Shown piece after piece: positions 53,376-62,683 of a stretch of DNA of 64,000 nucleotides. The notes under the pieces were generated by a model. That model was not told the origin of the DNA and searched no databases. It saw only the letters and a list, made by a program, of their open reading frames with translations. This DNA comes from Archangium violaceum (GTDB lineage Bacteria; Myxococcota; Myxococcia; Myxococcales; Myxococcaceae): the NCBI RefSeq assembly GCF_016859125.1, contig NZ_CP069338.1, positions 3,188,501 to 3,252,500 on the forward strand, in the 5' to 3' direction. Position 1 is the first letter of the stretch, and each line of letters opens with the position of its first letter. The position numbers and the translations under genes were made by a program.

Positions 53376-53898
53376 CCACCGCAATCCACGCACTGGTGCC
53401 ACCGACCCGCCCGGCACAAAACGCTGTCAATGACACGCAGCCGGGAACAGCGGAGTATGGCAAATGCCACTCTGGGTCATGTGGCATGGAGCTTCGCGGC
53501 GCCCATGCGCCCGCTCACCCGCCATCGGTTCCCGCGTCAGGTGCCGGATCGCTCGGGGCATACGAAATGGAGAAATCCCGCGGCAGGCGAGCGCCGTTGA
53601 GATCGATGCGGATGTAGTGAAGCCCTCCGCGTACTGCCCGAGATGCAACTTCCGGCTGACATCCTCTCCAGGAAGATCGAGGAAACATTCGGAGTCAGCA
53701 AGCTTTCGCGCGAGATTGCGGAAACACCTGTCCCGCTCTTCGTGAAATGGGTGGAGCCACCAGAGACAACGCTATTTCATGCGCTCTTCACGAACGAGCC
53801 AGACAACGTGCCTTATCGATGAGATGTCGCATCGACGTGTGAGCACTTCCTGCCAACGGTCCTCCGAAGAGGTTCGTAGCGCCTCAGCTGCCCCTGTC
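53376..53898 (+). other. decayed stretch with a 59-codon ORF
   Basis: No intact gene. An ORF at 53643-53822 (starts MQLPADILSRKIEETFG, ends DNVPYR) has a plausible protein composition and is in frame with upstream codons back to a TGA near 53598, so it may be the tail of a lost gene. The GC content here is clearly below the window average. No family recognised. Confidence 0.3.
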
Positions 53899-54540
53899 TC
53901 ATTCCTCCTGAGTGGGGAGGAGGGGGGACTTGCTGGCGTGTGTCGCTGGTCCCCGCTGCCGCAGGAGGTACTTGCGAACCACCTGGAACCGCGGCGGGGT
54001 GGAGAGGAATACGTCCCGAGGCGCATCGTGCAGGAGGCCCACGTTGAGCACGTGTTGACGGTAATACCACTCCCCCGAGTCCCAGTAGTGGAGCCGCTCG
54101 TTGTAGACGGCGCGCCCCCACTCCCCGGCGCGCAGTGAGAAAAACTCCTCGCGGTGTTGTCCTCGCGTCATGCTTCCCCATGCCGAGTCTCCTGGTCTGC
54201 CCATCCGGCCATGATCGAGCAGGATGATCGCCCCCTCGTTCACCCGCTCCACCCGTAGGGCGCCAGCCTCGGCGAAGGCCTTCCGGTGCATGTCCTGTTG
54301 CTCCCGCGGGCGGAACTGCTGCCACTCGTCGAAGAGGACGGTCTGCACCCGGAACACCTCCTCGTCCGCGCTCTCCAGGGCGAAAAGGGGAAGAGGGAGC
54401 GCACGGGGCGTGGCGTTACGCACTCCCGCCCGTGGGCCCCCGCGCGAGTGCTTCGTCCACTCGGTGCGGAGATGCTGGAGGAACAGCCCGGTCACCCCCA
54501 CCCGTGCTTCTTGGATGCTCCTGCCTCTCAGCCGTGCCAT
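53899..54540 (-). CDS. hypothetical protein
   Basis: 213 aa, no signal peptide. Polar, with an acidic-aromatic C-terminal half ([40 protein letters not shown]) and [14 protein letters not shown] content is slightly lower than in neighbouring genes and it sits next to decayed sequence, so horizontal origin is possible. Family not recognised. The start is uncertain: the only clear ATG is at 54540. Confidence 0.45.
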   Translation of the reverse strand: MARLRGRSIQEARVGVTGLFLQHLRTEWTKHSRGGPRAGVRNATPRALPLPLFALESADEEVFRVQTVLFDEWQQFRPREQQDMHRKAFAEAGALRVERVNEGAIILLDHGRMGRPGDSAWGSMTRGQHREEFFSLRAGEWGRAVYNERLHYWDSGEWYYRQHVLNVGLLHDAPRDVFLSTPPRFQVVRKYLLRQRGPATHASKSPLLPTQEE

Positions 54541-54831
54541 GCCGCGCCTGACGTGAAGATGTACTCCGGGACTGACACCCTACTCACCACCAGGACGGTG
54601 GGAACAGGTGCCAGGTCCAACGCTTCTGGAGCAGGACGGCCACTCGACGTGAAGCCTTGACCCACCCCTCTTGCCCGGTGAGCAACTGGAAGGGCCTGGG
54701 CTCCGTCGGCATCGCCCGTCCGGATGCAGGGTAGGCGAGCTGGCGATTACCGGCCGGGCAAGCAAGCTGGGGGCACCGGGGGCACCCATCGTTTCCCCTT
54801 GGAGCCCCTGCGCAAAAGGGAGGTGGAGGGT

Positions 54832-56721
54832 TTGAGCGCGCTTGCGGACCTGCTCGAGACCAACCTCCAGACGGTGGTGCGGCGCTGGATGGCACGGGTT
54901 CAGGAACGCCTGGCGCCCGGGCCCTGCTCGGAGCCGGCGCTCAAGGACCACATCGAGGAGTACCTCCAGGAGATGATCCAGGTGCTGCGCCAGGGGGACG
55001 AACAGGCCCAGGCCTCGCGGCGGGGTGAGAGCTCGGCGGCCGAGCAGCATGGCGAGCAGCGCTTCCAGGTCGGCTTCGACGTGGAGTCCATGGTGCGCGA
55101 GTACGACGTGCTGCGCGAGTGCCTGCTCGAGCTGGTGGAGGAGTCCAACGTGGTGGTCACCCCGCGGGAGGTGCGGCTGCTGTCGGGCTACGTGGTGACG
55201 GGCATCGCCGAGGCGGTGCGGGAGTTCGTCCGGCAGCGCGACGAGCATCTGCGCCAGGCGGAGGCCGCGCGCTCGAGCGCCGTGGAGTCCGAGCGCGCCC
55301 TGCTCAACGCGGTCCTCCAGCAGATGCCCCTGGCCGTCATCGTGGCCGAGCCCTCGGGCCGGATGGTCCTCGCCAACCCCCAGGTGGAGCAGCTGATCGG
55401 CCATCCCTTCCGTGCCGCCCAGGGAGTGCCGGAGTACAGCGCGGCCTACCACGGCTTCCATCTCGACGGCCGCCCCTACCGCGACGAGGAGTGGCCACTG
55501 GCGCGCGCCATCCAGAAGGGCGAGGTGGTGCCGCCCGAGGAGATGGAGGCGGAGCGCGCCGACGGCACCCGCCGCGCCCTGCGCCTGTCCGGTTTTCCCG
55601 TGCGCGACGCCCACGGACACCTCGTGGCCGGTGTCACCATGGCCGAGGACATCACCGAGCGCAGGCGCCTGGAGGCCGAGCGTCAGCGCGCGGTGGAGGT
55701 GCTCGAGCACGGGGACGCCGTCTTCGTGGTGGACCGGGACTTCCGCCTGCTGTTGGCCAACCGCAACCAGGAGCGCATCACCCACACGCGCCGCGAGGAC
55801 ACCCTGGGCCGCGTCATCTGGGAGACGTTCCCCGCCATCGCGGATCCGAAGACACAATTCTGGCGGGAGTACCGGCGTGCCATGGAGGAGCGGGTGGAGG
55901 TGCGGTTCGAGGAATATTACGCCCCGGTGGGCGTGTGGACGTCCGTGAGCGTCTACCCCACGGCCGAGGGGGGCATCGCGGTCTTCTTCCGCGATGTCAC
56001 CGAGCAGAAGCACGCCGAGGAGCGGTTGCGCCAGGCCTCCGAGTTCGAGCAGCAGCTCATCGGCATCGTCAGTCATGATCTGCGCAACCCCCTCAACGCC
56101 ATCCTGCTGTCCTGCACCGCGCTGCTACGGCATGACGGGCTGGACGCGACCGCGCTGCGCACCGTCACCCGCATCCAGGCGAGCGCCGAGCGGGCAAGCC
56201 GCCTCATCCGCGACCTGTTGGACCTCACCCGCGGGCGCCTGGGTGGCGGCATTCCCATCACCCGCTCCCCGGTGGACCTGCGCTACGTGGTGGACGCGGT
56301 GGTCGAGGAGATGGAGGCCGCCCACCCTTCGCGCCGGGTGGTGGTGCACGCCTCCGGCGACCTCCGCGGCAACTGGGACGCGCAGCGCCTGTCGCAACTG
56401 CTGGGCAACCTGCTGAAGAACGCACTCGACTACAGCCCCGAGGACAGCCCGGTGGAGGTGGTGCTCGCCGAGGAGGCGGCGGGAGTCCGCCTGGAGGTGC
56501 GCAATCGCGGAGAGCCCATCCCGCCAGAGTCGATGGGGCGGTTGTTCGAGCCCTTCCAGCGGGGCGGAGGCGTCGCCGCCGCGCGCCCCGGTCTGGGGTT
56601 GGGGCTCTACATCGTGCGGCTCATCGTCGATGCGCACGGGGGCACCCTCGAGGCCCGCTCCACCGCCGCGGAGGGCAGCGTCTTCACGGTGCGGCTGCCG
56701 CGACGGCCGCCCATCCCCTGA
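54832..56721 (+). CDS. PAS-domain sensor histidine kinase with RsbRD-like N-terminus
   Basis: 629 aa from TTG 54832, chosen because GGGAGG lies eight bases upstream and the protein then begins at the RsbRD-like domain (SALADLLETNLQTVVRRWMA); GTG 54823 and an ATG at 54724 are alternatives. Then two PAS domains (LLNAVLQQMPLAVIVAEPSG; EHGDAVFVVDRDFRLLLANR), HisKA with phospho-acceptor His near 415 in VSHDLRNPLNAIL, and HATPase with N box LGNLLKNALDYS and GLGLGLYIVRLI. No membrane helix: a soluble kinase. No response regulator beside it. Confidence 0.88.
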   Translation: MSALADLLETNLQTVVRRWMARVQERLAPGPCSEPALKDHIEEYLQEMIQVLRQGDEQAQASRRGESSAAEQHGEQRFQVGFDVESMVREYDVLRECLLELVEESNVVVTPREVRLLSGYVVTGIAEAVREFVRQRDEHLRQAEAARSSAVESERALLNAVLQQMPLAVIVAEPSGRMVLANPQVEQLIGHPFRAAQGVPEYSAAYHGFHLDGRPYRDEEWPLARAIQKGEVVPPEEMEAERADGTRRALRLSGFPVRDAHGHLVAGVTMAEDITERRRLEAERQRAVEVLEHGDAVFVVDRDFRLLLANRNQERITHTRREDTLGRVIWETFPAIADPKTQFWREYRRAMEERVEVRFEEYYAPVGVWTSVSVYPTAEGGIAVFFRDVTEQKHAEERLRQASEFEQQLIGIVSHDLRNPLNAILLSCTALLRHDGLDATALRTVTRIQASAERASRLIRDLLDLTRGRLGGGIPITRSPVDLRYVVDAVVEEMEAAHPSRRVVVHASGDLRGNWDAQRLSQLLGNLLKNALDYSPEDSPVEVVLAEEAAGVRLEVRNRGEPIPPESMGRLFEPFQRGGGVAAARPGLGLGLYIVRLIVDAHGGTLEARSTAAEGSVFTVRLPRRPPIP

Positions 56722-56943
56722 GTAGGACACCGGTGTTCCCCGACGAGGTGGGGGAGCGGAGCGGCCAGACACGGCCTTGCCACCGAAGGGGGCCCCTCTG
56801 ACGGGCCCTGGAGGTATGGAGCGCTCGGGTTCTCGCCTGCTGGAGGAGTGCGGCGCATCCAATCGTGCACATCGTGGGGTCGAGTCATACCAGGTCCGTG
56901 GGACCTGGATTGCACCACAGGCCAATGGCCGGAGGAGGAAGTG

Positions 56944-57339
56944 ATGAAAGGGCCGCTGTCGCCACGCGTTCACGGGTTCATCGACTACGCGGGCATCTTG
57001 TTGCTGTTTCTCGCGCCGATGCTGTTCGGGTTCTCGGGACTCCCGGCGACGATCCTGTACGTCGTGGCCGTGCTGTACCTGGCCATGGTGTTGTTGACGG
57101 CGTATCCGCTCGGCGTCGCGAAGGTGATTCCCTTCCCCGTGCATGGGATTGTCGAAGCGGTCCTGGCGCTCCTGTTCATCGTGGCGCCATTCCTCCTGGG
57201 CTTCTCGGATGTGGCCGCCGCGAGGAACTTCTACATCATCGGGGGAGTCGCGCTCGGTGGGGTATTCCTGCTGACGAACTACCGGGCCGCTGAAACGCCC
57301 CGGTCGATTGCTGGCGATCGCAACCGCCGCTACGCCTGA
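56944..57339 (+). CDS. small four-helix membrane protein, SPW-repeat-like
   Basis: 131 aa from ATG 56944, with GGAGGAAGTG directly upstream; the longer frame lacks a better start. Two similar halves, each with a motif before paired helices: RVHGFIDYAGILLLFLAPML and PVHGIVEAVLALLFIVAPFL. The internal duplication and helix pattern resemble SPW-repeat membrane proteins. Function unknown. Confidence 0.7.
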   Translation: MKGPLSPRVHGFIDYAGILLLFLAPMLFGFSGLPATILYVVAVLYLAMVLLTAYPLGVAKVIPFPVHGIVEAVLALLFIVAPFLLGFSDVAAARNFYIIGGVALGGVFLLTNYRAAETPRSIAGDRNRRYA

Positions 57340-57346
57340 TCTCCGC

Positions 57347-57376
57347 GCACCGCCCGGGCCGGGGCTCGGGCGGTGC
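57347..57376. terminator. bidirectional hairpin terminator
   Basis: Perfect 10-bp stem GCACCGCCCG / CGGGCGGTGC around a 10-nt loop, between the convergent stops at 57339 and 57400. Likely ends transcription from both directions. Confidence 0.6.
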
Positions 57377-57399
57377 GTCGGCTCGTACCGAACGTCAGC

Positions 57400-58098
57400 T
57401 CAGGCCACCGGGTAGCCCCTGGCCTTCCGCGCGAGTCCGCCGTACGCATCGAGCATCCGCTCGCGCCAGGCGAAGAGGGGATCGTCGGCTTGCAGGAGCA
57501 CGAACGGACTGATGCAGCGCGCCCACTGGAAGATACTGAAGACGATGGCGTCCACGTACCGTGGTGACTCACCGCCCAGGAAGGGCCCCTGCGCGAGAGC
57601 GGTCCTCACCGGGGCGAGCAGGGCGCGCAGCTCGGGCAGGCGCGCCTCGCGGTCGGCCACCACCTGCTCGAGCGGACCGCCGTAGCGCACCTCCCGGGTG
57701 GAGCGATAGTAGGCCCGGTCCTTGTCGTGCAGATGATTGTGGATGTCGAGCGCCACCATCCGCCCCACCGCGGGTGCGAGCACACGGTCCGTCCAGGCAT
57801 TGACGAAGTGGGCCAGTGCGCGTCCCTCCGGTCCTCCGAAGAGGCTCGGTGCGTGCGGGTAGCGATCCTCGAGATCGAGCGCGATGGTCCAGGAGTCGCT
57901 CACCGTGCGGTCCCCGTCCACGAGCACGGGCACCAGCCCCTGCCCCGAGAAGGCGATGGCTTCCTTGTCGGAGAAGCGCCAGGGCACGGTCTCGAAGGCG
58001 AGCCCCTTGTGCGCCAATGCCAGTTTGGTGCGCCAGCAGTAGGGGCTGAAGCGCCGATCCTCCTCGGCGCCCGCGAGGTCATGGAGAATGCGTTTCAT
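57400..58098 (-). CDS. glutathione S-transferase family protein
   Basis: 232 aa from ATG 58098. Thioredoxin-fold N-terminus with the active-site region SPYCWRTKLALAHKGL, GLVPVLVDGD and the binding motif SDSWTIALDLED; then an all-helical C-terminal domain with LGGESPRYVDAIVFSIFQWA. The SPYCW stretch suggests an omega/beta-like class with a catalytic Ser or Cys. Starts 20 bp before the DUF1330 stop, so the two genes overlap and are co-expressed. Confidence 0.85.
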   Translation of the reverse strand: MKRILHDLAGAEEDRRFSPYCWRTKLALAHKGLAFETVPWRFSDKEAIAFSGQGLVPVLVDGDRTVSDSWTIALDLEDRYPHAPSLFGGPEGRALAHFVNAWTDRVLAPAVGRMVALDIHNHLHDKDRAYYRSTREVRYGGPLEQVVADREARLPELRALLAPVRTALAQGPFLGGESPRYVDAIVFSIFQWARCISPFVLLQADDPLFAWRERMLDAYGGLARKARGYPVA

Positions 58099-58387
58099 GA
58101 CCCAATCCCTCCACGAGCAGCATGTCCGTGTGGGTGCTCGCCTGACGCATCGCCTTGGCGGGGGCGTACTCGGGAGAGTTCCACCACTCGCGGGCCCGCT
58201 CGACAGTGGGGAACTCGAGGAGGGCGATCCGCGTCGGGGTCCACGTGCCCTCGAGCGTCTCCGTCGCGCCCCCACGCACCAGGTAGCGGCCTCCGTAGGC
58301 GGCGATCGTCGGCGGAGCGAGCTGCTTGTACCGCTCGTAGGTCTCCGCGTCCTTCACCGTGATGTCGACCAACACATAGGCAGGCAT
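58079..58387 (-). CDS. DUF1330 family protein
   Basis: 102 aa. Starts MPAYVLVDITVKDAETYERY and contains YGGRYLVRGGATETLEG, LLEFPTVERAREWWNSPEY, all typical of DUF1330, a dimeric alpha-beta barrel family. The function is unknown; enzymes or stress proteins are suggested. Overlaps the GST gene and follows the HerA-type ATPase stop by 18 bp on the same strand. Confidence 0.88.
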   Translation of the reverse strand: MPAYVLVDITVKDAETYERYKQLAPPTIAAYGGRYLVRGGATETLEGTWTPTRIALLEFPTVERAREWWNSPEYAPAKAMRQASTHTDMLLVEGLGHETHSP

Positions 58388-58405
58388 TCGTTTCCTCTCG
58401 CCGGG

Positions 58406-61400
58406 TCAGGAGCCCGTATTCCGGGCGGTGGACGCCGTCAAGGTGCTCGCGGCGAGCCGCAGCAACTCGTCGTCAGCGAGCTGCTCGGTGGAGAGCGCGG
58501 AGGGTTCGGCCTTGACGCGATCCACCTTGCCATCGCGGGCGATGTGGAACTCGCCGGTGCCCTGACCGGGGATCTTCGCCGGATCCACCCGGGCCTCGCT
58601 GAGCATGGGCTTCATCTTGTCCAGCGAGACCTTCTCCTTCACGCGGCCGATGAACCAGGAGCGGATGGTGTCGCGGCACTTGTAGTCGAAGTCGCCGGGG
58701 CTCTGGGTGGCCAGCATCAGCCCCAGGCCGGCCGAGCGCGCGCGCTTGAGGAGGTTCTCCATGGGCTGCTTGGTGGACGGCTGGCGCATGGCGGGCAGAT
58801 ACATGTCCGCCTCGTCGAACATCAGCATGGCCTGCAGCGAGGTGGCGGGATTGCGATTGAGCCAGCGCGTCACCTCGATGAGCAGCTGCGACACCCAGAA
58901 GAGGACGCTGTTGTTGTCACCGAGGAACTTGGTGCTGATGATGCTCAGGCGTGTCTTGCCGGACGTCGCGTGGGCGCCGCGGCCGAGCAGCAGATCCATG
59001 TCGAGCTTCTCTGCCTCGCCGCTCATGAGGTGCTTCGCGTCGATGCGCAGCCGGTCCAGGTCATCGGCGAGCTTGTCGAAGAGCTTCACGTCCAGGCGGC
59101 CCGCGGCATTCACCAGACGCGGATCCTTGTTGCCGATGAAGCGGACGAGGTTCTCCAGGGTGACGCTCTCGCGCGTGAGCTGGACGTACTGGTCGATGGC
59201 TTGCGCGAGCAGCGTCCGGCAGGACTTGTCGCGAGGGTTCTGCCGGTAGTCCAGCATGCCAGCCAACGCCTCGGAGGCATGGCGCGTGGCCTGTTGCCGA
59301 TCGAAGTCCGAGAGCGCGTCGAGCCCGTCCGGGACGATGGGGATGGTCAGCGGGCGGCCGTAGGGATGGCCCGGGGTGAAGAGGGCCACGTCGATCCGCT
59401 CGCGCAGCAGGGCCCGGCGCTCGGCGCGGCGGGGATCATCGATGGTCCGCGTCCAGAAGGACTCGGAGGCGTAGCCGGCGAGGTCTCCCTTGCGATCCAC
59501 GAGAATGGTCGGAACACCCTGGATGAGCAGCTGCTCCAACACGTTGAGCGCGAGCGTCGTCTTGCCGCTGCCGGAACCGCCGAGGAACGCGGAGTGCCGG
59601 GTCAGCTCATCGGGGGCGAAGAGGACGGGCTCCTTCAGCAGACTGTCTGTCTCGCCGATACGAACGGGCTCGCGCTTGCGCGGGGGCTCCACGGGCTTCT
59701 TGACCGGAGGAGCCACGGAAGTGGCGGATGGCGTCTGGACCTGTGGCTCGGGCGGGGTCACTACGGGGAAGGACCCGGACTGAGAGGAGGCGTGCGTGGG
59801 CACGGGCGGAGGCGTATCGGCCCGAGCAGCGGGGGTCTGCGCGGTCGTGCTTGTCCCTGCGCGCAGGTGGTCCAGACCGAGGATCTCCCGCAGTGACTTG
59901 AGCTGGGTCAGGGGCCGGGCGGAGCGCAGCCATGCGGCGAATTCGGGGAGGGACTCGTGCTGCTGGCGGAACTCGCGCAGCGCGAGCAGGGTGCGGCTGT
60001 CGCTGTCCTCGAGCACCGCGCGGCGCCCACCCTTGCTGATGAGCTTGCCGAGATTGATGGCGGCCTTGCCCTTCGGATTGCTCGGGAAGTCGCTGGTGCG
60101 CACGACGATGGGCGTACGCACCTTACCGGCTACCTTCCAGGTCTGTTCGATCTGGTCCGCGAGTGCTCCGGCCTGGGGAGCTTTGTTGCACAGGGCCACG
60201 TGCAGCTTCGCCTCCCCGGGCGAGACATCTACCTGGATGGCTTCACCGGAGATCCGCGCTTCGAAGCGGTGCCCCGTGTCCACCTCATCCGCGCAGGCCT
60301 CGAGTGCCCAGACGAGGAGCTCGGCGATCTCGGCATCCTCCTCGGGCGGCGACGTGTTGTACGTGGAGCGGAAGTCGTTCCACTGCTGGTCCAGCTCCCG
60401 CCCGGTCGCGGGGCCTGGGTTCACGATCACCTCCCCGCTCTCCAGGGGGAAGCGATCGGGCAAGGCACCCTCTCGGATGGCCTGCTCGCGCCAGCGGCGG
60501 CACGCGTCGAGCACGTCGCGCGTGTTCTTGCCGGACAACTTTTCGAAGCCCTCGTGGGGGAAGGGATAGGTGGGCTCGGCCGGATCGAAGGGCGCGTCCT
60601 CCACCGCGTAGAGGTGCTCCAGCCGGCGCTCGGTGATGAGCCGCGCCTCCTCGGCCGTGCGCAGGTGCTGCAGCTTGATGAGGTCGGGATCGCGCTCGAT
60701 GCGGTCCAGGAGGGATTGGGTGAGCTGGCCGCGCAGGCCCGTCCAGAAGGTGTGCAGGCAGCTGATGACGATGACCGACGAGGGGGCGCGCTCGGCGAGG
60801 TCGCAGAGCATGTGCATGGCCCGCCGGAAGGCCTGTGCGTTCGTCGCCTCGATGTCGAAGCCCTCGAGCTGGTCCACGCACAGCACGAGCGAGTGGTTGA
60901 GCGCCGCCACGAGCCGGCCCAGGTGCTCCACCATCTCCTGGGGGTGGTTGTCATAGGTGCGCGGCACCAGCCCGCCGAGCACCTTGCGATCGTTGTCGGA
61001 CAAGTCCTCGCAGCGCAGGTACTTGAGCACCCGGCTGCGGATGCGCGTGTCGTCGCGCTGCAGGAAGAGGAGCGCGCGCAGCAGGTCCAGGTCCAGCTTC
61101 TTGAAGTGGGGCTGCTTCTGCAGATCGTCGGCGGCGATCTCCACCAGGTTGGGGATCTCCTCGGGATCCTGCTCGGGGTCGGCCAGCAGGGCGGCCACCT
61201 GGCCACAGTGGGAGAGCAGCACGTCGGAGAGCTTCTGCAGTCCGGAGCGGGGCTCGGTGGGCTCGTGGTAGGGCTGGTCGAGCGAGTCGATGAGGTTGGA
61301 GAGGACGTAGCGCCCGTAATTGGAGGTGGACGTCGTCATCTGCATGTAACCCACGAAGCCGAGCGAGCGCTCGTGGGCCATGGCGCGGAAGGCGCGCAGC

Positions 61401-61636
61401 AGGTGCGTCTTGCCGCAGCCCGATTCACCGAGCATCAGCAGGATGCGCCCCGAGTCCACCCCGGGCGGCGTGGTGGCGCGCAGCAGCAGGCGCTCGAAGG
61501 TGGCGCGCGCCTCCTGGTGCACCGTCTCCACGTCGAAGGGATCCTCCCGCCACACCTCGTGACGGTGCTGGATGGAGTGGAAGACCTCGGTGCGATCGGA
61601 GAGGAAGGTGGCGAGGCGAAGATCGGTCTGGGTCAT
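58406..61636 (-). CDS. double-P-loop ATPase: AAA domain fused to HerA/DUF87-type ATPase
   Basis: 1076 aa. The N-terminal AAA domain has Walker A GESGCGKT (70-77), Walker B LVLCVDQLEGF near 249 and a sensor-like VIVISCLHTFW, like ORC/Cdc6-type initiators. A charged middle region (to about 670) ends in a Pro-rich linker. The C-terminal HerA/DUF87-like domain has a second Walker A GGSGSGKTTLA (near 683), LVDRKGDLAGY, Walker B LMFDEADMYLP (near 935) and LMLATQSPGDFDYKC. HerA-type proteins are DNA pumps or translocases and appear with nucleases in repair and in phage defence. Third gene of a coupled operon after DUF559 and winged-helix genes. Confidence 0.85.
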   Translation of the reverse strand: MTQTDLRLATFLSDRTEVFHSIQHRHEVWREDPFDVETVHQEARATFERLLLRATTPPGVDSGRILLMLGESGCGKTHLLRAFRAMAHERSLGFVGYMQMTTSTSNYGRYVLSNLIDSLDQPYHEPTEPRSGLQKLSDVLLSHCGQVAALLADPEQDPEEIPNLVEIAADDLQKQPHFKKLDLDLLRALLFLQRDDTRIRSRVLKYLRCEDLSDNDRKVLGGLVPRTYDNHPQEMVEHLGRLVAALNHSLVLCVDQLEGFDIEATNAQAFRRAMHMLCDLAERAPSSVIVISCLHTFWTGLRGQLTQSLLDRIERDPDLIKLQHLRTAEEARLITERRLEHLYAVEDAPFDPAEPTYPFPHEGFEKLSGKNTRDVLDACRRWREQAIREGALPDRFPLESGEVIVNPGPATGRELDQQWNDFRSTYNTSPPEEDAEIAELLVWALEACADEVDTGHRFEARISGEAIQVDVSPGEAKLHVALCNKAPQAGALADQIEQTWKVAGKVRTPIVVRTSDFPSNPKGKAAINLGKLISKGGRRAVLEDSDSRTLLALREFRQQHESLPEFAAWLRSARPLTQLKSLREILGLDHLRAGTSTTAQTPAARADTPPPVPTHASSQSGSFPVVTPPEPQVQTPSATSVAPPVKKPVEPPRKREPVRIGETDSLLKEPVLFAPDELTRHSAFLGGSGSGKTTLALNVLEQLLIQGVPTILVDRKGDLAGYASESFWTRTIDDPRRAERRALLRERIDVALFTPGHPYGRPLTIPIVPDGLDALSDFDRQQATRHASEALAGMLDYRQNPRDKSCRTLLAQAIDQYVQLTRESVTLENLVRFIGNKDPRLVNAAGRLDVKLFDKLADDLDRLRIDAKHLMSGEAEKLDMDLLLGRGAHATSGKTRLSIISTKFLGDNNSVLFWVSQLLIEVTRWLNRNPATSLQAMLMFDEADMYLPAMRQPSTKQPMENLLKRARSAGLGLMLATQSPGDFDYKCRDTIRSWFIGRVKEKVSLDKMKPMLSEARVDPAKIPGQGTGEFHIARDGKVDRVKAEPSALSTEQLADDELLRLAASTLTASTARNTGS

Positions 61637-61672
61637 CGGCGGTCCCCCGGATGCCGGACGAGAAGTGGAGCG

Positions 61673-62683
61673 CTACAGGGCGATGAAGTGGAAGGTGGAG
61701 CCGAGGTGGCGGATCTCCGAGGCCGCGACGTCCGCGGGATCCATCAGCTCGACCATGTCCGCGCGGCTCAGGGACAGGAGGCGTTTCTGGTTGGCCTCGA
61801 CGAGCCGGTTCTTGAAGGACTGCTCGTCCAGGCCCTGACCCCGCAGGGCGCGCCAGACGTGCGAGATGAAGACCCGGTCATCCCCGAAGCGACCCGTCGT
61901 CGCGCCACGGGCGACATCCAGCACGCGCTCGGCGAAGGCGGGAAGGCCGTCCTCGGTGGTGCGGGGTGCCGGCGCCGGGGGCTCGGAGGCGGTGGAGCGC
62001 GGCGCGGGTACGGGCTCCGCGGCGGGGATGAACCAGGACTGCAGGGCCGCCAGGCGGAGGCTCTCCGCATCCGTGCGCCGTGCACCCACGCTCCTGGCCG
62101 CCAGTTGCTCCATGGCCTGCGAGGGCTTCACCTCGCGCGAGGACTGGAGCACCTGGCCGAGCAGGAAGGACTGCACGGCGGCCAGGGTGAAGGGCTTGTC
62201 CGTCTCCACGCCGAGCTGCTTCCAGCACAGCTCGTCCTGTACCTCCTTGAGCTTCCGGGTGCCGACTTTCTTGAGGCCCAGCTGCTTCTGCACGAGCACC
62301 GCGCGCAGGTTGTCTGCCTTGTCGAGCCGGCTCGCGTTGGAGGCGGGCAGTCCCAGCGCGTGCGCCGTGAGGTACGTGAGCCGGAGCTTCTTCCAGGTGA
62401 GGCCCCTGGGCAGGCGCTCCTCCCCGAGGAACTTCAGGGCTCGCGCGCGTCCCGTCTTCGTGAGGGATACGCCCTTGCGCGCCGTCTGCTGGATGAGCCC
62501 GCCGGACTCGAGCGCCGCCAGCGACTCGTCGAGCCGGGTGTTCCACTCACCGCTGCTCCAACGGTGGGAGGCGAAGGACTTCAGCGCGCTGGACAGCCCA
62601 CTGCGAGAGCCCTTCCCCTCCGCGCGCGTCAAGAGCCACACCAACGCGAGATCGCCCACGCGAGACACCTCATGCCCCTCCAT
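61673..62683 (-). CDS. probable winged-helix protein of the HerA/DUF559 operon
   Basis: 336 aa from ATG 62683, chosen for GGGAGG six bases upstream; it overlaps the preceding gene by 14 bp. The N-terminal 90 residues look like a winged helix (VSRVGDLALVWLLTRAEGKG, LDESLAALESGGLIQ, RKGVSLTKTGRARALKFL). The middle repeats helical blocks (LKKVGTRKLKEVQDELCWKQ, LAAVQSFLLGQVLQSS). After a Pro-rich linker the C-terminal 90 residues end in DMVELMDPADVAASEIRHLG. No enzyme motif. It may be the DNA-binding or adaptor part of the system; 36 bp before the ATPase gene. Confidence 0.6.
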   Translation of the reverse strand: MEGHEVSRVGDLALVWLLTRAEGKGSRSGLSSALKSFASHRWSSGEWNTRLDESLAALESGGLIQQTARKGVSLTKTGRARALKFLGEERLPRGLTWKKLRLTYLTAHALGLPASNASRLDKADNLRAVLVQKQLGLKKVGTRKLKEVQDELCWKQLGVETDKPFTLAAVQSFLLGQVLQSSREVKPSQAMEQLAARSVGARRTDAESLRLAALQSWFIPAAEPVPAPRSTASEPPAPAPRTTEDGLPAFAERVLDVARGATTGRFGDDRVFISHVWRALRGQGLDEQSFKNRLVEANQKRLLSLSRADMVELMDPADVAASEIRHLGSTFHFIAL

